A stretch of 64,000 bases of DNA from Astragalus membranaceus (GCA_039519185.1 CM076850.1:90130270-90194269); one strand, 5' to 3'; numbered from the stretch's first letter, positions 44,173 through 55,760 are shown. A program made the numbers and translations. The notes: generated by a model from the letters alone, not told the origin.

Positions 44173-46681
44173 TGTAACGCCCAAAATATTTAATTAAATT
44201 GTTTAATTAAATATTTAGGTATTCAATTATTTATTTATTTATTTTAGTTGGTGTAATTATAATAACGTTGGATTAAGAGGTGTGTAATTGATTATTAGGG
44301 GATGGCGTTAGTGATCGGGCTTAAGCTGGAGGAAAGCTCGTGATCCAAGTCCACTAGCTAGGCGCATAGGTGAAGCGCCTAGGCTAGGGTTTGGCTCACT
44401 TATGCGAATTGTTTGAGAAAAGGAGAGGAAAACTTGCGAAATAGAGAGAGGAAGAGAGAAAGGGTACGGCGCGCATATCCAAGGGAGAGGGAGAAGAGGA
44501 ATTCGCGAATCCAAGGAAGGAGAAGAGAGGAGCTGTGTTGCTGAGGTTCTGTTGGTGACTCGATCAAGAGTTGGTGCTCTCCTACTATAAGGTAAGGGTG
44601 GGGTTCTTCCTTATAATGGGGTTTTATGATGGGGTTATATGATGGGGTTATGTGGGGATAGATCCTATGATGCCTAGGGTTTGATTTTGATGTGTAGTTT
44701 GGTGTTAGTTGAATTGTATATAGGTTGAATTGGGATTTGACATCGTTGGTGATTGTTGTGACTCAAAGAAATTGGTGATTCATTGTTGTTAGTCCTAATT
44801 GCATGTTAGGTGTTCGATAAAATGTTTGTTTGGTGTTGTGATTAGCGAATTATGATGATTGGCATTGGTGATTATGAATTGATGAGCTAAATTGGTGATA
44901 TGATGTGCATATGTGGTGTTTTGGTGAATTTGGAGTGATGCTGTTTTTGGCGCCCTGGGTGTGGGCGCCGTGTGCCAAATGTTGCTTGGTACCATGTTGC
45001 TGTTCCTGGCGCCCAGTGCATGGGCGCCGTGTCTGAGTCATGTTGCGTTCGGTCGTGTTGCTGTTTTGGCGCCCTGGGTGTGGGCGCCGTGTTCCAGGGT
45101 GTGCTGTGTTGCGCGCTGTTGGCACAGGGGCGCCATGGGCGCCGTGTCTGGTGGGTGTGTGTGTGCGCCAGTGTGTGTTGTGCGCTGTGTCTTGGCGCAG
45201 GGGCGCCAAGGGCGCCAATTCCTGCGCTGTGTTGCCTATGGGCGCCAAGGGCGCCAATTTCTGTTGCTGGCCAGTTTCTTGCATGTTGCCTGCTAGGCGC
45301 CCAGTGCCTGTGCGCCATTTTCAGGATGTTCCTCAATTTTTCCCCGGCTTTGTTTTTGACATATCTTTTGACTCGGGAGTCCGATTTAGACGTTTCAAAA
45401 TGTTTTGTAAAGCTTATTCAGAGGCCTAGCTGAATATTCTAATTTGAGGCAAAGTGGTCCATTTTTCTGAAAAATTGTTAATCGTTGGTGTAGTCGTTAA
45501 ATGGTGATGTTTTAAAAAGAAGGTTGACGTGTCTCAAATACTTTGGAAAATTGTCGCTTGTCTCCGGTGTTGTGAAAAATCCTCGTGTCTCAAATGTTTT
45601 GGAAAACTGTTGTCATCTCGGTGTCTTGGTGCTGTTTTGGAAAATTGTTGTCATCTTAGTGTCTTGGTGCGGTTTGAGCTAGGTGTGAAGGCTCAAACTT
45701 TGGTGTTGTTGGAACTAGGTGTGAAGGTTCCAAGTCTTGGTGTTCCGTTGTGTCGGGTGGTTGGTGTTTTCGGTGTCATTGTGGCTAGGTGTGAAAGCCC
45801 AACTTTGGTGATATTTGGTGATTGTTGTTGGTGTGTCATATTGTGACTAATTGGTGATTGTCTGTGTGCATTCATGGTGTCGCATACAGCATGTGCATTT
45901 ATTTTGGTGAAGGCCTTTGGTCTTGGAGCTAGGTGTGAAAGCTCAAATTTTCTAAAACTAGTGAGCCTGGTGTGAAAGCTCAATTTTTGGTGAATTGGTG
46001 AGCCTGGTGTGAAAGCTCTCAATTTTGGTGACCCCTCTATTTACAGGCACAATTTTGGTGATTTTGGTACCACATGCATATGCCCGTTGGTGTGGGTTGC
46101 ATTCATGCATTGTCATGACATTTGGTGACTGATTCTGGTGTTACAATTTGGTTTGTGTTTATGATTATATGTGTGTAGTGGGATGGTAGCTATAGTTGTC
46201 GTATTCTAGCACATTGCCTATCATTTTACGCTATTATATTGGAGATATCTCACCCCTTCTGTTTGAATGTTACCCCTATGCGGTAACGTGCAGGTGACTG
46301 CGAGTGAATGCTTAGGTACCTTCGCTATTCTGAGTCGGTGTCGTCGGTGTCCTTGCTTTGATGCGTAACACTCAAGGGGGGGGGGGGGGGACAAACGCTA
46401 AACCTTGGTTGTTATATTTTATTTGTTTGGAGTCCATTCAGGACGTTATTACTTTATGTTTTAGAACTTATTTCTTTCCGCTGCGTGGTGATGTATGTTT
46501 TGATGATGTTGTTATTTAAACTGGTGTTATGGGCTTCGACCCTTCTTGACAGGTGTTATATATCGTATGCGGTGTTTTGAACTATCGATGAAATGTGTGA
46601 CATCTCTTTTCGAAATATGAAATAAATTTTTGTAACTCTGATTTTTATCAAATAACTACCGGGTAGAAAAGGGGTGTTACA
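44173..46681 (+). repeat. 3' LTR of element D
   Basis: It is 2509 bp with intact TGTAACGCCC start and GGTGTTACA end. Palindromic GGCGCC block at 44945-45330, and a run of about 15 G at 46375-46391 that is only six long in the partner LTR. Confidence 0.95.
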
Positions 46682-47091
46682 CATACCCTAACGGAATTTG
46701 CTTTTGCCTTGTCCACTTTGCTCCTCCAACCCTTCTCTCTCCTTTATTTGGAGAAACATCATATCGCTTCTAACACTGGGATTTGACTAGACGTCAATCA
46801 AATGGTCGTGTGTTTATGGTGGAGTGGTGCGGTTGTTGAATATCAAGGCGATATTTGTCTTTTGAGAGGTGTTTGTCCCGCCTTTATAAAAATGGGAGAC
46901 TATTGTGTTTGTTACCATGCTTTTATTGGAGTCTTGAATTGTGATTTGTGTTTTTCCTTAGTAGAGAAATCGTTTGAAGTTTTTGATCGGTTTGCTTGAG
47001 GTTTTCGGTCGACCATCATTTTTTAAGATGGACGGTTTGAATTGTGTTGTTGGAAATCCAGGTTCAGATGATAAATCTTTTTGAGGTTATT
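46682..47091. other. Unassigned DNA between D and the solo LTR G
   Basis: One open frame of 65 codons (46802-46999) shows no family features. After removal of G this DNA joins 49023-49911, so it may be the 5' part of the same old element. Confidence 0.3.
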
Positions 47092-49022
47092 TGTAATACC
47101 CTAGTATCTCTAACACGGAGAATAAACTAAGATACACAACTGGCATACATCAGAGATACATTCCTGGTTATGGATATTGAACAAAACTAAAACTTTTGAT
47201 TATAACTCATCAAACAGGCACTCATATCTCATAACTTCATGACATAAAATACTTAATTAAGATTAAACATGTCTTGACATCCTTTCCTCGCCCTAACGTT
47301 CAACATCCAAAAGAAGAAAATAGCGGAAACGATTTTACAACTTCAAGTACATAATAAAGTCATAACATCGAGAGTACATAAAAGCTAGGAGATAACAAAA
47401 GCAGTAAATGAGTCTTCAAGCTCTCCAAGAAAGCCCTCCTCTAACCATGCTTCTTTGCTATTGATTTCCCCTGTGTCTCTGTAAAAACCACAACATGAAA
47501 GGGTGAGATTACAAATCTTAGCACATCACTTTGAACCATTTTTCTTTTCTTCGGTTCGCGGTGCACCCAATCCCGCTGACCTTGGAAAGCAGGCTACATG
47601 GAAGGGGCCTAGGGTTCGGGCTCATGACTTCCCTGCCCTAGTATGCTAATAACTTAGGGTCGTCACCCTATACTTGATATATTATCATATATCTATACAT
47701 GTCCTGGATAATACTTGAATAATAACATGACTTGTAAATTAACATGAACTGGGATGGACTTAAAGTCCCTTGACTTAACGTGAACTTGTGTGCACTCGCT
47801 TATACTGATTATGACTCAAAACAATTCAATTTAATATCATCTCAATCATAATAAAAATTATGGCATACATGTCTTAAATTCATTAGGTAAGATTGGGGAA
47901 AGGATTAGAATGAAATTGGAATCGATTCGCAAAATAGGAAAAGTTTCACAATCTGTGAATAGATTCATAGTCCTGGAAATCGATTCACCGAATAGAAAAA
48001 GTTTCGTATAAGCGAGTATAGAAACAACCAGTTCCAATATCAATCATACTTATTAACAATACCATACTTATTAACAATACCACAACCAGTTCCAATATCA
48101 ATCATAACGAATAAAACACACCACAATCAATTAAACTATCGTTCCAAAACGCAACTTTCGCATTTCTCACAATTACGGTTTTTATTCAAATTTCGAAACA
48201 AACATAAAACAACACCAGACCAGAGCATGCATCATCAGTTCAAAAACAAAATCCTAAGCGAGTATAGAACTCACCTCTTGCGATGAAAATCGCACACAAC
48301 AAAAACAACGAATTAAGTTCACTCAACACGAGGCCTCACGAACTTTCCGCTCAAAATCGAACTCAAAACCGCTCCAGCTACCAAGAACAGAATCTGAACT
48401 TCACTCTATGGCTTCCAAACTACAATGTGGGTTCTGTACTACCTCAATCTAACCCTACTCTTGGCATGCAAGCCTTCAAAAACTTCAAAATTCCATATCT
48501 CACTTTTCAAGTTTGTCGGTGCGAAAATGGTGTTTTATGGAGGATGAAAGTGTAGCTGATAAATTTTGTATCAGTAGGAAGAGAAGAACAAATGGAGAAG
48601 AATGGTACAAGAAGTAGCAACATGCATCCAGAATTGTGGAAATTCTTTTCCTTTTCTTCTCCTTCTCCCTCTCGCAACCTCACTCTCTTTCTCTCAACTC
48701 TATTTTCTGATTTTCTCCCTCAAAGTGTGTGTGTTGTTATGTTTTTGTGGGTGTTTGGTCAGCTGGTTGTGTTAAGGGAGCTGAAGGTGTTTTTAAAGGG
48801 GAAAAGACCAAACTGCCCTTGCTTCCTAATTTCTCACTTAAATCTATTTCTAATCCAATAATCAATCAATAATTCCTATCATTACATAATTAAACAAACA
48901 ACACAGAATCAATTTATTTAATCCATGACAATCATCTCATAACTAATCAATTATGCTAATTAACTAATTATGACCTCTTGCTAATTTCAATTAACAAAAT
49001 TAGTCAATTTGGGGATGTTACA
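47092..49022 (-). mobile_element. G: solo LTR, chromovirus-like, minus orientation
   Basis: It starts TGTAATACCC and ends GGGGATGTTACA; on the minus strand it therefore begins TGTAACATCCCC like E. Perfect TTATT duplications flank it (47087-47091 and 49023-49027). A block with GAATCGATTC palindromes lies at 47915-47990. No coding region; 48283-48861 holds only short open frames. Confidence 0.9.
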
Positions 49023-49027
49023 TTATT

Positions 49028-49911
49028 CCTTTTTCGCCTTTGAATGAAGATGTAGATTCGAGACCGACTTCGTCCTTGGCGCCACTGTTTGCCTCACTGG
49101 CAGTGTCCATAATGGAGGTCGCGTTGGCGTGTGGTGGACTGGTGATTGAAATTCTTCCCGAGAACCTGAGTAGATTACAAAGAGAATTCAAGAGTTTTTT
49201 TGGCTGACAATGTTTCGTTGTGGAGGTGCATCGATGGCATTGTGTCGTGGAGGCTCTTGCCCTTTAATTTGATTTTCCTTTGGATAGGTTTCCAGCGAGG
49301 GTTGGCTAGGTGGCGGCTGTAGCGGACGAAGTCTCATTGCCTCCTGATGGGGCACAGTATGCCTACGTTGCGCCTGAAGTACTGTCAATAAAGTCGACCT
49401 ATCTTTCACAGGATGATTTCGATGACTTGCCTAGGTTGCTTCCCAGTGAGGTTTGGGTTCTTCGGCCAGTGAAAGCCGAAGAGGGTTTTTTCATATCTAG
49501 ACGAGGTGGAGTATGATGAACAGGCTAAGTTCATTATGTATGAGTTTGTCACGAATGCTATAGAGGTCAAGGCTCTTTTACTATACTATCTTTGAGTCGA
49601 ATGTTTTGCGATATTTAAACATTGCACCAAACAAACTTCATCCAAAAAGCAGGTTGTTGATTAAGGCTTTCCATCGTTTGGAGAAACAAACTTTATCGGC
49701 GACTCCGCCACATGAACAGTGACAGTTTGGAGGTTTATAAGTTTCCTCTTTCATGGTTGGAGGACTTGTCATTTGAGGGGTGTGACATTGCATTACCCAA
49801 CCTCTCGAATGAGGAAGCATACTTTTATCGTTGGCTGAAAGAGTATGTTTCTCTTCTCAGTATGGGTCGCAAAGTGGAGTGACGCTATGTAGCATTACTC
49901 GGCCAAGGCCG
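49028..49911 (+). pseudogene. Degenerate retrotransposon open-frame fragment, possibly of the gypsy-type 'Transposase_28' region
   Basis: The frame 49310-49516 ends with SQDDFDDLPRLLPSEVWVLR, followed in shifted frames by LRYLNIAPNKLHPKSRLLIK (about 49610) and by LEDLSFEGCDIALPNLSNEE. The phrase L.....P.QLHPNSW.F.. is what I remember from the plant 'putative gypsy type transposon' domain that precedes gag in some Tat-type elements. At least two frameshifts are needed. The identification rests on memory of the motif and is uncertain. Confidence 0.35.
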
Positions 49912-50490
49912 GGTTGGGAGGTCATGGCTCCTGAGTTCAAGGCCCTAGCATTACTAGGCCAAGGCTGGGTTGGGGTTCTCTTCTAAAACTGATATTATTC
50001 AGATTTTTTATGGATTATGCTAAAGACGTAAAAGAGGAAAAAGTGAATGAAAGGTTAACAGAAAACGACATAGTCTTGAAAACACCAAGAGGAAATGTGA
50101 GGGGTCGCGAAGGAACTCATTGAGATTTGTAATCTCACTTTTTATGTTGTTGTGTTTTCAGATGGACAGGGCAAAGCAAAGCAGACCGAGGAGAAGTAGT
50201 TGCGATTGTAGCTGCTTAGATTATCGAGGGATCCTTTCGGATCAATTTTGTTTATGTTTGCTTAGCTTTCCCTTGCATAATGTACTAAGCCTAAATTGTT
50301 CTTTGGATTTGAACTATGGTTAAAAATGACTTATGTAAACTGTTTCAGTTATGTCATTTAGTTATCCTTTTTGGTAATTATGCCACTTGGGACTATGTTT
50401 TATTTAAATCCTTAAGCGATTTAGAACTCTTATTTTGTTAAAAAGATTAACACTCTAGACTTTTTGACGTCTAAAGGTTAGGGTGTTACA
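49912..50490 (+). mobile_element. 5'-truncated LTR, same family as 3205-5478
   Basis: GGGAGGTCATGGCTCCTGAG and later phrases (GGGACTATGTTT, TTTAGAACTCT, TGACGTCTAAAG, GGGTGTTACA) align with the last part of the solo LTR at 3205-5478. The first about 1.5 kb are missing. Confidence 0.8.
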
Positions 50491-51138
50491 CAAGTGCTCT
50501 GCCATGTTGACTGCTAATGTTAGTGGAGGTCATGTTGAGGCAAAGTCCCTAAGATGAGTTTTGATGCAAACAAACCTTTTTGGACATGTGTTTACGTTTT
50601 CTGATTCATTAGTGTTCTAATGAATCTTTTTGAGTGATCTAAGTATAGGACTAAATTAATCAAGTCTCCAGAAGATAGTGTGCAAAGAATGCACCACATG
50701 AGAATGTATTTTGAAGCCTTAAAAGCTAAGAATGAAGGTCTTAGAGTTCGTAAGAATATTGAAAATGAAGACAGCTATAGTGGCTTGTTAACATGAGAAG
50801 ATACATTTCAAAAAGCCTCTCAAGAAGAGTAGGCAGTAGTAAGAAGCTTCTCAAGATAAGAAGACGCGACTCATAAAACTTCTCAAGAAAAGAAGGGCCA
50901 AGTCAAGTAGCTTTTGAATATGAGAAGCACATGCCTTGATGTATCAGAAGAATAGAAGAAATTGGAAGAAGCTTCTGCAAGGATAGGAGATTCCTCAATA
51001 GAAGCTTCTACAATGACAAAAGACTCAATATCAGAAGCTTCTCACGTCAACAGAAGATACATCAGTAGCTTTTAAAGTGACAGAAGACATATAGTTGTTG
51101 AGGCAAAATCCATTGGATGAGTTTTGATGGAAACATAC

Positions 51139-51504
51139 TGTTCTGTACCGATCAGCTTTTTGGTCGGCTGCTGTTGGTAGGTCTCTTGCTGTCGTGGCAG
51201 TAGGTCAGTGAGCGCCCGGGGGGGTACCTGCAAGCCACTCCGACGCTCAAGTCAGTATATCGAATATATGAGTGAAGGTACTAAGGATTAGAGATTGAAC
51301 CTTTTTTAGGGCAAAGTTTGCCTGTATTTATAGGAAATCGTGCCCTCTCGTGGATCGTTGGATGGGTAGAGTCGATCTTGACCGTCCAAGCATGTGGGGC
51401 TCGCATGAGGTGGATATGGGCTGAATCGGTTGGGCTGATCCATATTACTTGCTAAGCGCACCTCCTGGTTTTGCTAATGGGACCCCCTGGTTGACTCCAT
51501 AACA
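51139..51504 (-). repeat. 3' LTR of element F
   Basis: 366 bp, TG...CA ends, about 95% similar by eye to the LTR at 58271-58634. Confidence 0.9.
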
Positions 51505-51779
51505 GTTGCCCCCCAAGCCGAGATTATTCCGAAGGAGGGTCTTGGCTTGAAGGATTTTCGTCGGTTTGCCGGATCTGTGAGGTTACGCGGGACACTGCCT
51601 TTGTAACAACTGTGTTCTGTCATTTTCACTCTCTAGAGCAAAAAAGGAGAAATTTTTTCTAAGTGTTGCTTTTCCTGTCTTGTCGGGTCGTGTGAGATCA
51701 CTTTGTTGCGACCGTGACTCACACCTCCTTCGGTGCAACCCTTGTGCCCGCCACCAAGCTAGGGTGATGAATCCTGATG

Positions 51780-52440
51780 TTGGCGTCGTCTTGTGCCAAG
51801 TGGTCTCAGGTTGGCGCCCTCTTGGGTGCCTTGTGCCAGGATGCTCTGAGATTGGCGCCCTCTTGGGCGCCCTGTGCCATGCCCCTGATGTTGGTGCCCT
51901 CTTGGGCGCCTTGATCCAAGGTGCTCAGACATCCTGATGCTGGTGCCCTCGCGGGCGCCTCGGGCACCGTTTGGTGAGATGGAGGGTGGCGCCCTCTTGG
52001 GTTCCTTGTGATGGGAGATTTGCCGAATGGAGGGTGGTGCCCTCTAGGGTGCCTTGTGCTCGATGGTTTGCATGAGAGGGATTGGCGCCCTCATGGGCGC
52101 CTTGCACTTGATGATTTGCACATCGGGGAGAGGTGCCCTCATGGGCGCCTTGTGCTCGATACTTTGCATGAGAGAGATTGGCGCCCTCATGGGCGCCTTG
52201 TACTTAGGATTCGCAAACATGGGAGTGGCGCCCATGAGGGCGCCTTGTTGTTTGATGTTGCGCCAAGATGGGGTGGCGCCCTCATGGGCGCCTTGTGGTT
52301 GATGTTTGGTGAAACAAGGAGTGGCGCCCTCATGGGCACCTTGTGGTTGGTGATTGGCGAGAGGGGATCTGGTGCCCTCATGGGCGCCTTGTGTTGCCTG
52401 GTTTTGGCGCCCTTCCAGGCGCCCTCTTGGGTGTTGGTTC
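51780..52440. repeat. GGCGCC minisatellite field 1 in element F
   Basis: About a dozen copies of GGCGCCCTCATGGGCGCC or near variants, spaced mostly about 48-60 bp apart. Each core is a 7-bp inverted repeat around TCAT or TCTT. Frames on both strands stay open because of the repeat. Confidence 0.9.
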
Positions 52441-53279
52441 CGACTTTAGATTTTGTATCTCCTTGTGTTTTGTTTTTCTATTGCTTATTTTTGACTTGCT
52501 TTTTGATTTGATATTTTCAGGTTCAGCTTGCCATTAAGGGGACTTGTCCTTTTCCCGATTGTTCACCCGATCTTGCTGCCTCTCTATCACTTGGTGATTG
52601 TGGTGACACTTAGTTTCTTTTCTTAGCCTCTTGGCTTTCGAGTTCGTCTCATTTCTTTGAAGCCTCCTACCTCGGGGTAGGGTGTTGTTTGACTGGTACT
52701 TAACTATTTGTGTTGCCCCCTGTCTATCAGGTTGGGGGATGGTGAGGATGATGGAGACAGCCTTGACATATGGGGTGTCGACCTCATTCCGGTAGTCCTT
52801 TTTGGGTGATCTCTTTGGAACTTTTAACTTATTCCTTGAGGTGGTCTTTTAATCTTGTTGTACTATGTAGGGGTGAATGAAGAGGGGGATCGGTTTATCT
52901 TGGATAAGAACCGGCTTCAGGTGGACCTACATGGAGCGTTGGAAACCGCTTGCCAAAGTGCCGGAGTGCTAAGTCATCTCGATGTTGGCGCCTTGTGTCA
53001 AAGTGCTCTTGCCAGGCGCCCTCCTGGGTTCTAGGCGGGGGGGACTGTCAGATATCATCCCAATAGTGTTGACATTCGATGTCCTGCCCCCTGACCATTT
53101 CTCTTTGGTTGATTTGCTTTTCACCTGTATTTTTTCTTTTATTTGTTGGATGGCTGGATTTTGCCTTATAGGATTTTGCTGTTTCGATGATGACTTCTAT
53201 GCCATACATGATTTTATCTTTATTCACCCTTTCTTTTGGCTCATTGAATTGTGCAATATCTCTTTGTCGTGACCGCGAC

Positions 53280-53720
53280 TCATCTCCTGGTGTTGGGGCC
53301 TCCCTGGGTGCCTTGAGCTAAAGTGCTAAGTTCTGTTGTTGGCGCCCTCCTGGGCGCCTTGCTGGACGCTTGTTTGTTCCTAAGAGTTGGCACCCTCCTG
53401 GGCGCCCTTGGTGTTGTTCCCTGCGTGCGTGTGCTGGGTGTCTCCTCGTGGAGCAGATTTTGCGAGACAAGGTTAGGTGTCCTCATGGGTGCCTTGGACG
53501 CCTTGTTGCGCAGTGCTGGCTGCCCCCCTTGCGAAGGATTTGCATTGTTCCCCCGCCAGGTGCCCTTATGGGCGCTGCTTGCTTTATCATTGGTGCCTTG
53601 TCAGGCGCCCTCAGGGGCGTTGCCTTGGTGCTTGGCTCCCTGCCAGGCGCCCTCATGGGCGCTGCTGCTTCCTTGCCAGGCGCCCTCATGGGCGCTGGCT
53701 TGTGTGGACGTGTGCTTGGC
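53280..53720. repeat. GGCGCC minisatellite field 2 in element F
   Basis: Copies of GGCGCCCTCCTGGGCGCC and GGCGCCCTCATGGGCGCT, less regular than field 1. Confidence 0.85.
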
Positions 53721-53746
53721 ACTCTGCTTTTTTGTTCACGTGCTCG

Positions 53747-53820
53747 CACTAGTGGAAAAAATGCCTTTTATAACTGTCATTTATATCGGTTGCCACTGAA
53801 ACCGATATAGAAAGTGCAAA
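53747..53820. mobile_element. CACTA terminus fragment inside element F
   Basis: CACTAGTGGAAAAAATGCC is the same terminus as in the CACTA elements at 24241 and 29339. It is followed by ATCGGTT...AACCGAT inverted motifs. After about 74 bp the sequence changes to the next minisatellite, so the rest of the transposon is missing. Confidence 0.65.
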
Positions 53821-53829
53821 AACTATCTT

Positions 53830-54020
53830 TCTCACGTGCTCATGCAATCAGATGCTCATGCATCCTTTAATTTTCTTACGTGCTCATGCACTCTTTTATT
53901 TTCTCACGTGCTCATGCACTCAGATGCTTATGCATCCTTTAATTTTCTTACGTGCTCGTGCACTCTTTTATTTTCTCATGTGCTCATGCACTCAGATGCT
54001 CATGCATCCTTTAATTTTGC
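53830..54020. repeat. Minisatellite of about 70 bp (TCACGTGCTCATGCACTC) in element F
   Basis: Nearly three copies with TTTATTTTCTCACGTGCTC and ATGCATCCTTTAATTTT in fixed order. A related field lies at 55950-56155. CACGTG (G-box) cores recur in both. Confidence 0.85.
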
Positions 54021-54099
54021 GAGACAAGGTTCGGTGCTCCCGTGGGTGCCTTACTGCATAGTGCTGACTACCCCGTTGCGAAGGATTTGCTTTCAGACT

Positions 54100-54470
54100 G
54101 CCCCCTTGCCAGGCGCCCCTCTGCTGGGCGCTGCTTGTTCCTGCCGGCACCCTCATGGGCGCTGGTTGCTTCTGCCAGGCGCCCACATGGGCGCCCTCCT
54201 GGTCCTGCCAGGCGCCCTCATGGGCGCTGGTTGCTTCTGCCAGGCGCCCCCTTGCTCCTGCCAAGCGCCCTCATGGGCGCTGGTTGCTACCTTGGAGGTG
54301 CCCTCATGGGCGCCCTCCTGGTCCTTCCAGGCTCCTTCATGGGCGCTGGTTGCTTCTGCCAGGCGCCCCCTACTCCTGCCAGGCGCCCTCATGGGCGCTG
54401 GTTGCTACCTTGCAGGTTCCCTCATGGGCGCCCTCCTTGTCAGGCGCCCTCTTGGGTGTTGACTTGTGTA
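54100..54470. repeat. GGCGCC minisatellite field 3 in element F
   Basis: Units of about 30-60 bp built from CCAGGCGCCCTCATGGGCGC and TGGTTGCTTCTG. Confidence 0.9.
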
Positions 54471-54685
54471 GACGTGTGCTTGGCACTTTACTTTATTTTT
54501 TGCTGCTCATCTCGTCTCTTAGCCTGCTCTTCTTGCTTGGTGCCGGGGGGAATTGCTTCTTTTGTCCTTACCATTACCCCGCTGACATTTCCACGAGTTT
54601 TATTGCTTCTAAATTACTACCAAGGTGATTTGGGCTGTCCTTCAGCTTATATTTCTAGCTTTTTTGTGTTTGAGCACGTCTTGTT

Positions 54686-54812
54686 TTGTTGAAGTCCCCA
54701 ACCTCAGGGGAGGGGGTTGTCTGCAAGTTTTGTTGACGTCCCCCACCTCAGGGGAGGGGGTGTTTGTTGAAGTCCCCAACCTCATGGGAGGGGGTTGTCT
54801 GCAAGTTTTCCT
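54686..54812. repeat. Minisatellite of about 45 bp, three copies, in element F
   Basis: GAAGTCCCCAACCTCA and GGGAGGGGGTTGTCTGC alternate three times. Confidence 0.85.
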
Positions 54813-55024
54813 GTCTGTCTCGTGACTGCTTGTTATGCCCCCTGATTATTTCTTCTAGAAGTTCAGTTGTTCTTGACCTGTAATTTCTTTTTGTCCTGTT
54901 GGATTTCGATGTACGTTTGCTTTATGGAGCTTGACTGATGATTTTACGTTATATCCACGTTTCCTTTGTCTTGCTTATTTTTCACGCTTCTGAACGTATC
55001 ACCTCCTATCGTCTCGTGACAATG

Positions 55025-55370
55025 TTATCTCTGTCAGGAGTTTATCAGAATCGATCCGGTTTAAATTCCCCACTAGAGGTTGTGACATTTGCGATGCCGC
55101 TTCGCCCATCTAGGGACTCTGACAGGAGTTTATCAGGATCTATCCGAACTTAACTCACCCATCAGAGGTTGCGACCTTTTCGATATGCCGCTTCACGCCT
55201 TAGGTCTCTAACAGGATTTTATCAGAATCTATCCGAATATAACTCACCCATTAGAGGTTGCGACATTTGCGATGCCGCTTCGCCCATCTAGGGACTCTGA
55301 CAGGAGTTTATCAGAATCTATCCGAACTTAACTCACCCATCAGAGGTTGCGACGTCTCTTGATATCTGCT
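55025..55370. repeat. Tandem repeat of about 105 bp, three to four copies, in element F
   Basis: Each copy has CAGGAGTTTATCAGAATC, then AACTCACCCATCAGAGGTTG and GATGCCGCTTCGCCCATC. Confidence 0.85.
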
Positions 55371-55703
55371 TCGTGAACCGAGTAGGTTGACTCGTGTCCC
55401 TGCGATCCAGGCAGTCCCTCCCTGCCCGGTAGGTAGGATCTCAAACTAGCATTCCCCCTTCCTTCCTATGGAGTTGGACCCTTTATCTTTTTTTTTTTTT
55501 TTTGATCTTGGGGAAGTTTCCTTTGGGAATAAGTGTTACTGCTAGGGACCAGTGTCATCGTCCCTGAGGGTGTTGCATTTCCTGTGCCTAATCAAGCCAG
55601 ATCATCCTTCTTGCTGCCGTCCTGCGTTGGTATTGAGCTGTGTCGGTCGGGGGGTCTCCTCGATGGTGATACCCGGCGGTGTCTCTGTTGAATATTGACC
55701 TGG

Positions 55704-55760
55704 TTCCACCGTTGCTCCCTAAGTCGAGATTATCCTGGGGGATGGTCTTGACTTGACGTT
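55704..55760 (-). other. Second polypurine-tract-like segment in element F
   Basis: GTTGCTCCCTAAGTCGAG and GATTATCC...GGTCTTGACTTGA match the sequence just inside the 3' LTR (51504-51550). It is a duplicate of the LTR-proximal region without the LTR. Confidence 0.6.

Larger units (their letters stand above)
37249..46681 (+). mobile_element. Element D: Tekay-like chromovirus (Ty3/gypsy), plus strand, degenerate
   Basis: LTRs are 37249-39730 (2482 bp) and 44173-46681 (2509 bp), nearly identical by eye. The order between them is primer-binding site, gag, protease, RT, RNase H, integrase, chromodomain, polypurine tract. The right LTR starts TGTAACGCCC, but the left starts at ...GCCC with the terminal bases missing. 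The flanks (CTTCA left, CATAC right) do not match, so no target duplication is seen and part of the junction has been lost or rearranged. Long LTRs of about 2.5 kb and a chromodomain fit the Tekay/Del clade. Confidence 0.9.

Noticed and set aside
37249..46681. Element D as a potentially active retrotransposon because of its near-identical LTRs
   Set aside because: RT is scrambled at 41744-41806, a stop lies at 42572, about 100 bp are deleted near 43887 and the third zinc knuckle lost a Cys.
51680..54700. Many Ala/Arg/Pro-rich frames on both strands, e.g. 52008-52511, 53370-53810, 53836-54692
   Set aside because: Frames follow GGCGCC repeats and overlap each other in opposite directions, as expected from GC-rich tandem repeats.
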